This document shows, one piece after another, positions 14,906 to 19,952 of a stretch of DNA of 19,952 nt (position 1 is the stretch's first letter; each line of letters starts with the position of its first letter). Origin of the DNA: Candidatus Segatella violae. Lineage in GTDB: Bacteria; Bacteroidota; Bacteroidia; Bacteroidales; Bacteroidaceae. The translations under genes were made by a program, and so were the position numbers. The notes under the pieces are model-generated. The model saw only the letters and a list, made by a program, of their open reading frames with translations. It searched no databases and had not been told where the DNA came from. The stretch covers positions 1-19,952 of the forward strand of contig DJSH01000013.1 of the NCBI GenBank assembly GCA_002440225.1. Direction: 5' to 3'.

Positions 14906-16129
14906 ATGATTTACAATATCGTCATCTATTTTGTTTTGTTTGGCATTGCCATTGCGAGTCTTTTCAATGAGAAGGTGCGCAAGATGTGGCGTGGCGAGCG
15001 TGAGGCTTTCAAGATACTGAAGCAGAAGGTGGATCCTGATGCCAAGTATGTGTGGTTTCATGCGGCTTCGCTCGGCGAGTTTGAGCAGGGCAGACCTTTG
15101 ATGGAGCGCATCCGCAAGGAGCATCCTCAGTACAAGATTTTGCTCACCTTCTATTCTCCTTCGGGGTATGAGGTGCGCAAGAACTATGAGGGAGCCGACA
15201 TCATCTGCTACATGCCTGTGGATACTCGCTTGAACGCCATCCGATTCCTTCGCTTGGTGCGCCCTGTGATGGCTTTCTTCATCAAGTATGAGTTCTGGAG
15301 CAATTTCCTGCACATCTTGAAGCATCGTGGGGTGCCTACTTACAGCGTGAGCAGTATCTTCCGCCCAGACCAGGTGTTCTTCAAGTGGTATGGTAAGAGC
15401 TATGCTAATGTGCTGAGATGCTTCACCCGCTTCTTCGTGCAGAACGAGGAGAGCAAGCGATTGCTCGAAAGCATCGGTATCACGGATGTCGATGTGGTGG
15501 GAGACACTCGCTTCGATCGTGTGCTCCAAATCAAGGAGGCTGCCAAGCAGTTGCCTATCTGCGAGGCGTTCCGGGGTAGTTACAAGGTCTTTGTGGCAGG
15601 AAGCTCATGGCCTCCAGACGAGGAAATCTTCATCCGATTCTTCAATGAGCACAAGGACTGGCGCTTGCTGATAGCGCCGCACGTCATCGCCGAGGAACAC
15701 TTGAAACTCATTCTCTCTTTGAACAAGGACAAGAAGGTGGTGCGCTATACGCAGACTACTTCCGAGGAGGCTGCGGAGGCTGATGTCTTGATTATCGACT
15801 GCTTCGGTTTGCTGAGCAGCATGTATAACTATGGTGATGTTGCCTACGTGGGTGGCGGCTTTGGTGTAGGCATCCACAATACTTTGGAGGCGGCGGTATG
15901 GAACATGCCTGTCATCTTCGGTCCTAACAATAAGAAGTTTCAGGAGGCTCAGGGCTTGTTGAAGTCGGGCGGCGGATTCGAGATTCACAACTTCGAGGAG
16001 TTCGAGGGCTTGATGAGCTCGATGATGAACGATGAGGCTTTCCTGAAGTCTTCGGGCGAAAAAGCCGGGGCATTCGTGGCAAGTCTTTCGGGCGCAACCG
16101 ATAAGGTTCTTTCTAAGGTCAGGTTTTAG
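14906..16129 (+). CDS. waaA: 3-deoxy-D-manno-octulosonic acid (Kdo) transferase
   Basis: A 407-residue membrane-anchored glycosyltransferase (also called kdtA) that transfers Kdo from CMP-Kdo to lipid A precursor, the first step of LPS core synthesis, on the cytoplasmic face of the inner membrane. An N-terminal anchor (residues 2-20, IYNIVIYFVLFGIAIASLF) is followed by FHAASLGEFEQGRPL, where Glu58 corresponds to the catalytic glutamate of the ASLGE motif. Further family features are YSPSGYEV, FIKYEFWSNFL, VGDTRFDRVLQI, GSSWPPDEE, IAPHVIAEEH, YVGGGFGVGIHNTLEAAVWN and PVIFGPN. The length is near that of E. coli (425). It lies 152 bases after gltX with its own predicted promoter and leader hairpin, and ends in a bidirectional terminator. 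Whether the Bacteroidota enzyme is mono- or bifunctional is not visible from the sequence. Confidence 0.96.
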   Translation: MIYNIVIYFVLFGIAIASLFNEKVRKMWRGEREAFKILKQKVDPDAKYVWFHAASLGEFEQGRPLMERIRKEHPQYKILLTFYSPSGYEVRKNYEGADIICYMPVDTRLNAIRFLRLVRPVMAFFIKYEFWSNFLHILKHRGVPTYSVSSIFRPDQVFFKWYGKSYANVLRCFTRFFVQNEESKRLLESIGITDVDVVGDTRFDRVLQIKEAAKQLPICEAFRGSYKVFVAGSSWPPDEEIFIRFFNEHKDWRLLIAPHVIAEEHLKLILSLNKDKKVVRYTQTTSEEAAEADVLIIDCFGLLSSMYNYGDVAYVGGGFGVGIHNTLEAAVWNMPVIFGPNNKKFQEAQGLLKSGGGFEIHNFEEFEGLMSSMMNDEAFLKSSGEKAGAFVASLSGATDKVLSKVRF

Positions 16130-16165
16130 CCACTCGGCTTATCGAATTATGTAGAATAGAAAAAT

Positions 16166-16202
16166 AAAAAAGGATAGCCTCAACCAGAAGCTATCCTTTT
16201 TT
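16166..16202. terminator. Bidirectional terminator between waaA and the nitroreductase gene
   Basis: GGATAGC (16172-16178) pairs with GCTATCC (16190-16196), flanked by A6 (16166-16171) and T6 (16197-16202), giving a 13-bp symmetric stem with an 11-base loop. It lies between convergent genes and can stop both transcripts. Confidence 0.93.
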
Positions 16203-16228
16203 GTCTTTCCTTAGCTAAATTTTGTAGC

Positions 16229-16753
16229 TTACTTGATGATGCGATAATAATCATCCTTGCGAGGCTTCACGGTGTGAGGGTGAGCGGAAGCATAGCCCAA
16301 TGACAAGGCTCCCACGCCCATCAAACCCTCAGGCAAGTTCCATTCCTTCATCAATTTCTTACCTTCCTCAGAGGCAAACATGGCGTCCTCGCGGTTGATC
16401 CAACAAGTGGAGAGACCGATGGAATGAGCGGCAAGCATCATGTTGCCGAGGATGAGGCTTCCGTCCTTCACGTTGTTTGGGTCGTCCTCACGTGCCAACA
16501 CGATGACGATGGTAGGCGCACCATAGTAAGGGTCGCTCTCCACGCCCATCACCTCGGCGTTCATCTTGCGAAGCTTGGCGCAAGTCTCTGGGTTCTGCAC
16601 GGCGATGATGTAAGGCTCCTGCGAGCCATGACCTGTAGCAGCCCATGTACCAGCCTCCAAAACGGTTTTCAACTCCTCGTCGGTAATTTGGTCTGTCTTG
16701 TATCGACGAATACTTCTTCTCTCCTTGATAGCTTTTAATACTTCATTTTCCAT
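16229..16753 (-). CDS. Small nitroreductase family protein (FMN-dependent)
   Basis: A 174-residue soluble oxidoreductase of the nitroreductase family (typically FMN-binding homodimers that reduce nitro compounds or quinones with NAD(P)H). The N-terminal MENEVLKAIKERRSIRRYK carries the family's conserved 'RRSIRRY' FMN-contact region. Other landmarks are WAATGHGSQEPY, the central GAPTIVIVLA strand, SLILGNMMLAAHSIGLSTCW (the conserved helix packing on the flavin) and GVGALSLGYA near the end. Physiological substrate is unknown. The frame opens at 16798, but ATG 16753 gives the canonical start and leaves a 19-base gap to the stop of the MalY-type gene, so the two are probably co-transcribed. It ends before the terminator at 16166-16202. 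Confidence 0.9.
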   Translation of the reverse strand: MENEVLKAIKERRSIRRYKTDQITDEELKTVLEAGTWAATGHGSQEPYIIAVQNPETCAKLRKMNAEVMGVESDPYYGAPTIVIVLAREDDPNNVKDGSLILGNMMLAAHSIGLSTCWINREDAMFASEEGKKLMKEWNLPEGLMGVGALSLGYASAHPHTVKPRKDDYYRIIK

Positions 16754-16772
16754 TGTTGTATATTTAAAAAAA

Positions 16773-17972
16773 TTACATCGGACATCCGGTGTCCTCATCC
16801 TCTATGTATTGACTCAAGACACGTGCGATGCGAATCAAGCCTTGCATCAAGGTCTTGCGAGGGCAAGCAATGTTGAGGCGCAGGAAACCTTGACCAGCCT
16901 TCTTGCCATACATCGTACCGCTGTTGACGAATACCTTGCCGTCTTCCATCAACTGCTCGTAAGCCTCGTCAGAAGACAACTCGAATGGCAGAATGTCCAG
17001 CCATACGAGATAGGTGCCTTCGAGTCGGGTGACACGTACTTGTGGCAACTCTGAGTTGAAGAATTCCTTCACCGCCTGATAGTTCTCGTACAGGTATTGG
17101 TTGAGGGCATCAAGCCATTCCTCGCCCTCATTGTAAGCGGCTTGGAGGGCGATGACACCGAATGGATTCACATCGCACACCTCGTTGATGTTGATGGCAC
17201 GGTCGATGCGGCGACGCAAAGCCTTGTCGGCGCATACGATGTTGGCTATCTGAAGACCGGCGATGTTGAAAGCCTTGGTAGGGGAGTTGAGTACCACGCA
17301 GTTGTCACGGCAAGCCTCGCTGATGCTGGCGAATGGGGTGTAGTGATAACCTGGCATGATGAGTTCGCAATGTATCTCGTCGGCGATGACCTTCACATCG
17401 TGCTTCTGGCAGATGTCGTTCATGTGCTCCAACTCCTCCTTCTTCCATACACGTCCGGCAGGGTTGTGAGGGTTGCAGAGGATGAAGGCTGTCACCTTCT
17501 CATCGGCGCACTTACGCTCGAAATCCTCGAAATCTATCTCGTAGGTGGAGTTATCCACACGTCGAAGCTCGTTTTCCACCACCTCGCAACCATTATTGTG
17601 GATGCTGGAGAAAAAACAGTTATACACTGGAGTCTGCACCAAAACCTTCTCGCCCGGCATGGTGATGGCCTTCAAGGCGCAAGAGAGGGCGGGCACGACG
17701 CCCGATGTGTAGAGAATCCAGTCCTTCTCTATTTTCCATTGATGGCGACGATCGAACCAGTTGATTATCGACTCGTAGTAGGAGTCTGGCACGAGGGTAT
17801 AGCCGAAGATGCCATGAGCCACACGCTTCTGTAGGGCTTCGATGATGCAAGGGGCTGTCTGGAAATCCATGTCAGCCACCCACATCGGGATAACACCATC
17901 TTCCTTCACCAAGTCCCATTTGTAGGAGTTGGTGCCACGGCGTTCTATGATTTCATCAAAATTGTACTTCAT
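16773..17972 (-). CDS. MalY/PatB family PLP-dependent C-S lyase (cystathionine beta-lyase type)
   Basis: A 399-residue fold-type I PLP enzyme of the MalY/PatB group, which cleaves cystathionine or cysteine conjugates (beta-elimination) and may act as an aminotransferase. The PLP lysine is Lys233 in NSPTKAFNIAGLQ; Asp198 in VIADEIHCEL should contact the pyridine nitrogen, with NPHNPAGR at 167-174. The N-terminus NFDEIIERRGTNSYKWD, then VIPMWVADMDF, is characteristic of the MalY group, and LRLNIACPR near the end carries the carboxylate-binding Arg. The length fits MalY (about 390). It is the first gene of a two-gene unit with the nitroreductase. Upstream, between it and the DUF3737 gene, lies a 21-bp-period palindrome array, which may carry regulatory sites for this operon. 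A weak -7 candidate (AACATTTG, 18002-17995) lies 23 bases upstream. Substrate is unresolved, so no gene symbol is given. Confidence 0.93.
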   Translation of the reverse strand: MKYNFDEIIERRGTNSYKWDLVKEDGVIPMWVADMDFQTAPCIIEALQKRVAHGIFGYTLVPDSYYESIINWFDRRHQWKIEKDWILYTSGVVPALSCALKAITMPGEKVLVQTPVYNCFFSSIHNNGCEVVENELRRVDNSTYEIDFEDFERKCADEKVTAFILCNPHNPAGRVWKKEELEHMNDICQKHDVKVIADEIHCELIMPGYHYTPFASISEACRDNCVVLNSPTKAFNIAGLQIANIVCADKALRRRIDRAININEVCDVNPFGVIALQAAYNEGEEWLDALNQYLYENYQAVKEFFNSELPQVRVTRLEGTYLVWLDILPFELSSDEAYEQLMEDGKVFVNSGTMYGKKAGQGFLRLNIACPRKTLMQGLIRIARVLSQYIEDEDTGCPM

Positions 17973-18041
17973 ATATCCTTCTATCTTATCAATACAAATG
18001 TTTCTTTCTAAGTATTATATAAATGTTTTTGATACTAACAG

Positions 18042-18137
18042 AAAGTTCCGTTCCAAGTCTTGGAATGTACGTTCCGTGTCACGGAATGGCCGTTCCGTGT
18101 CTTGGAATGTGCATTCCGTGTCACGGAACGAAACTTT
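18042..18137. repeat. Array of four 15-bp palindromes at 21-bp period within an inverted repeat
   Basis: Units at 18051-18065, 18072-18086, 18093-18107 and 18114-18128 start exactly 21 bp apart. Units 2 and 4 are TTCCGTGTCACGGAA, unit 1 is TTCCAAGTCTTGGAA (both perfect palindromes around a central T), and unit 3 is a hybrid TTCCGTGTCTTGGAA. The 6-bp spacers are near-palindromes themselves (TGTACG, TGGCCG, TGTGCA). The array is enclosed by 18042-18054 and 18125-18137, which pair at 12 of 13 positions. It lies 70-165 bases upstream of the MalY-type start and 59-154 bases after the DUF3737 stop. Confidence 0.9.
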
Positions 18138-18195
18138 TTGTTTGGATTAAATATACATTCTATAGGGCTTAAATATATATTGTCATCATGCTAAT

Positions 18196-19053
18196 TTATA
18201 ATTTCGACTTGTCGATGATTTCGCAAGTTCCCTTTGGCGCCTTGGCGAACTCTGTGTAAGTAACGCTTCCCACTTCGTCTGCCTCGATACGGCCGGAGAT
18301 AGGGTTCTTGATGTTGGTGATGGAACCCTTGATGTGGGCGTCGATATTGGTGCAATCTTCGAAGGCACGGTCGCAAGCCTTGTCGAAGGTGCAATCTTCC
18401 AACACTACATTGTCCATGTAGCAGAGAGGTTGCTCACCGCTGATGTGACAACGCACGAACTTGATGTTCTTGCTGTGCCATGCAAGGTATTCGCCATTCA
18501 GTTCGGAGTCGTAAACCACTACGTTCTCGCACTCCCAAAAACTATCCTTGGTCGTAATCTTTGCGTTGCGTACTTCCACGTTCTTGCAGTACTGGAACAC
18601 ATACTTCGAGTCGCTCTCCAAACCATCCACATAGATGTTCTTGGAGAACATGAATGGGTAAGTGCCATCGTGCAACTTCACGTTCTTGATTTTCAGACCA
18701 TCCACCTTCCAGAAAGTCTCGTCGGCATCGGTGATGTTGACGTTCTCCAGTTCGAGATTGTTCATCTCACGGAAGAACTTAGGACCGTCGATGACGGTGT
18801 CCTTCATCACCATGTTGTCGCTGTACCAGATGGCGGAGCGGCTTTCTGGGGCGAAGTAGCAGTGGGTGATGATTGAGCCATCCACGTGCCACCATGGATA
18901 CTTGCCATAGAATTTGGAGTTGTCGCACTCCAAGTTCTTGCAACACTTGATGCCCGACTCGCCATCGGTAATCGTAATATCTTCCAAACGTACGTCGTGA
19001 GCGCCGAAGAGCGGACGTTCACCACCGAAAGTCTTATTCTTAATCAGTTCCAT
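18196..19053 (-). CDS. DUF3737 family protein, right-handed beta-helix
   Basis: A 285-residue soluble protein with no signal peptide that matches DUF3737 proteins. It begins MELIKNKTFGGERPLFGAHD and then shows many short repeated units of about 18-22 residues, such as DVRLEDITITDGESGIKCC, MVMKDTVIDGPKFFREMN, NLELENVNITDADETFWKV and GLKIKNVKLHDGTYPFMFS. Aliphatic residues alternate within each strand, and the units are rich in Asp/Asn and aromatic residues. This is the pattern of a right-handed parallel beta-helix. A helix-shaped fold of this kind often occurs in sugar-binding or -modifying enzymes, but no catalytic motif is visible and I cannot assign a function. It is a single-gene unit with a -7 box (19115-19122) and a leader of about 57 bases. 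The stop is 59 bases from the palindrome array. Start at ATG 19053 gives the conserved opening. Confidence 0.88.
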   Translation of the reverse strand: MELIKNKTFGGERPLFGAHDVRLEDITITDGESGIKCCKNLECDNSKFYGKYPWWHVDGSIITHCYFAPESRSAIWYSDNMVMKDTVIDGPKFFREMNNLELENVNITDADETFWKVDGLKIKNVKLHDGTYPFMFSKNIYVDGLESDSKYVFQYCKNVEVRNAKITTKDSFWECENVVVYDSELNGEYLAWHSKNIKFVRCHISGEQPLCYMDNVVLEDCTFDKACDRAFEDCTNIDAHIKGSITNIKNPISGRIEADEVGSVTYTEFAKAPKGTCEIIDKSKL

Positions 19054-19114
19054 TTCTTATACCTTGTTATATGTTATTGTTTTGTAGGAAAGAAAACTTT
19101 CCCAATTTCGTTTG

Positions 19115-19122
19115 CAAAGTTA
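19115..19122 (-). promoter_or_regulatory. -7 promoter element of the DUF3737 gene
   Basis: On the minus strand this reads TAACTTTG, a perfect TAnnTTTG match; no TTG lies at the expected -33 distance. The predicted start is near 19111. The rest of 19123-19243 holds no feature I can support. Confidence 0.55.
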
Positions 19123-19243
19123 CAAAAATAATGCCAAAGTTCTACTATCTACTTTACAGAAAGATGTAACATTATTGCTTATGGGATGGTGACGATGACA
19201 GTTACAGTTGGAAAATCCGCCAGTTTTACCTTTATGGAAAAGT

Positions 19244-19284
19244 AAAGGCTGAATGATAAGAGAAATCTCTTTCATTCAGCCTTT
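19244..19284 (-). terminator. Intrinsic terminator of the malate dehydrogenase gene
   Basis: AAAGGCTGAATGA (19244-19256) pairs with TCATTCAGCCTTT (19272-19284), a perfect 13-bp stem; the loop holds a second short stem (AAGAGA/TCTCTT). On the minus strand it begins 41 bases after the mdh stop and is followed by a T-rich tract. A short alternative stem CCTTTA (19229-19234) / TAAAGG (19243-19248) overlaps its distal arm. Confidence 0.85.
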
Positions 19285-19325
19285 GTTTATTTTGCCTTAT
19301 CTCGTAATTTTTCTATTAGAGAAAA

Positions 19326-19952
19326 TTACAAGTTTGGGTTCATTTCCTTCCACTCAGCTACTGGAGGAACGATGCCAAGCTCTACGATCTCATCGCGCAT
19401 CTTACAGAGGTGCTCGTAAGACTTGTTCAAAGAAGCAATCTCTTCCTCAGTACCTGTAGGCTCTACGAAGTGAACGCCAGTCTTGTCGATAGTAGTAGGC
19501 ATAGCCATCATTACGTTCTTGAAGCCAAGCTTGTCGTGGTTAACGTAGCAACCAGCAGGCAATGTGAACTTCTCGCCACCCATAGCTGCCTCGATCATCT
19601 TAACTGCGTTGTAAGCTGGGCTCTGGAATGAAGAACGACCACGGAGCTTGATGATGTTAGAACCACCCTGTACGGTGTGGTGCTTGATCTCTTCCCAACG
19701 CTCTGCAGAAAGACCCATTTCAGACAATGGCTTGCCGTCAACCTTAACCTGAGAAGCGAATACAGCCATCTGCTCGCCGTGACCACCGTAAGTGTGAGCG
19801 CCAGTAACCTTATCCTGCTGTACACCGAACTCGAGGGCCAAAGCCTGCTGCAAACGAGTAGAGTCGAGGGCGGCGAGTGATGTCAACTGGTTTGGCTTCA
19901 AACCTGAGTGAATCAAAGCTGTAAGAGCTGTAACGTCGGCTGGGTTGAAGAT
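19326..19952 (-). CDS. mdh: Malate dehydrogenase, C-terminal part (cut by window edge)
   Basis: 208 residues of a malate/lactate dehydrogenase family protein are visible; the N-terminal NAD-binding part (roughly 120 residues, judged from the family length of about 330) is outside the window. Reading from the edge: IFNPADVTALTALIHS, LTSLAALDSTRLQ (with the conserved substrate-binding Arg of LDSTR), then TGAHTYGGHGEQMAVF, where the first His is the catalytic proton acceptor, and SSFQSPAYNAVKMIEAA. This enzyme interconverts malate and oxaloacetate with NAD in the cytoplasm; in Bacteroidota it works in the reductive branch that makes succinate. The region ends with a terminator at 19244-19284. 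Malate rather than lactate specificity is inferred from the close resemblance to Bacteroidota malate dehydrogenases, because the specificity residue is outside the window. Confidence 0.92.
   Translation of the reverse strand: MFNPADVTALTALIHSGLKPNQLTSLAALDSTRLQQALALEFGVQQDKVTGAHTYGGHGEQMAVFASQVKVDGKPLSEMGLSAERWEEIKHHTVQGGSNIIKLRGRSSFQSPAYNAVKMIEAAMGGEKFTLPAGCYVNHDKLGFKNVMMAMPTTIDKTGVHFVEPTGTEEEIASLNKSYEHLCKMRDEIVELGIVPPVAEWKEMNPNL

Noticed and set aside
17097..17834. 245-residue frame antisense to the MalY-type gene
   Set aside because: The minus-strand protein has the PLP lysine and all family motifs; the opposite frame has no recognisable features.
18051..18128. Possible CRISPR array
   Set aside because: The spacers are only 6 bp and similar to each other, the units are palindromes at 21 bp, and no cas genes are nearby.
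17929..18150. Reading frame with a seven-residue repeat (RSVSRNG/RSVSWNV type) on the + strand
   Set aside because: The repeat results from the 21-bp palindrome array being a multiple of three; it starts inside the malY gene on the other strand and has no homologous protein character or initiation signal.

Overview
The window looks like chromosomal DNA from a Bacteroidota species of the Prevotellaceae type (Prevotella/Segatella is my inference). The evidence is a complete core gldK-L-M-N type IX secretion (T9SS) operon with an upstream porP/sprF-type gene, several matches to the Bacteroidota -7 promoter element TAnnTTTG, few Shine-Dalgarno sequences, and protein families typical of that phylum. 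I see no tRNA, rRNA, insertion sequence, prophage or CRISPR array. No stretch longer than 300 bases lacks a gene.

Layout. Positions 1-900 hold a shortened methyltransferase-like gene and a small acidic DUF2795-type gene with a clear promoter and terminator. Positions 925-6172 encode the T9SS: a PorP/SprF-like outer-membrane protein, the lipoprotein GldK, the two-helix motor protein GldL, GldM and GldN, all on the + strand with short gaps and one TAATG overlap. An OmpA-like small beta-barrel gene follows and ends in a strong terminator. Positions 6934-9204 encode the replication-restart helicase PriA. On the - strand follow a FadL/OmpP1-family outer-membrane transporter (9272-10906) and a PgpH-type 7TM-HD phosphohydrolase (11055-13115). 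Back on the + strand are gltX (13236-14753) and the Kdo transferase gene waaA/kdtA (14906-16129). The last part is on the - strand: a MalY/PatB-type C-S lyase and a small nitroreductase in one operon, a DUF3737 beta-helix protein, and the C-terminal part of malate dehydrogenase, which runs off the right edge.

How the genes work together. The T9SS block is one functional unit: GldL-GldM form the inner-membrane proton-driven motor, GldK-GldN form the outer-membrane-associated ring, and PorP-type proteins act at the outer membrane. The other genes are housekeeping (replication restart, tRNA charging, LPS core, central metabolism) in short transcription units, each bounded by intrinsic terminators.

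Most interesting points. (1) The GldM here is about 150 residues shorter than the usual length; the loss falls exactly where the periplasmic helical D1 domain should be, with N-terminal helix and beta-domains intact. (2) Upstream of malY lies an array of four 15-bp palindromes at an exact 21-bp period, built from two half-site types, and enclosed in a larger inverted repeat. (3) The kdtA leader appears to start with a hairpin exactly where a -7 box predicts the transcript start. (4) priA has a promoter embedded in the preceding terminator and a predicted leader of only a few bases. (5) The first gene keeps the two ends of a methyltransferase-like family but lacks the SAM-binding core.
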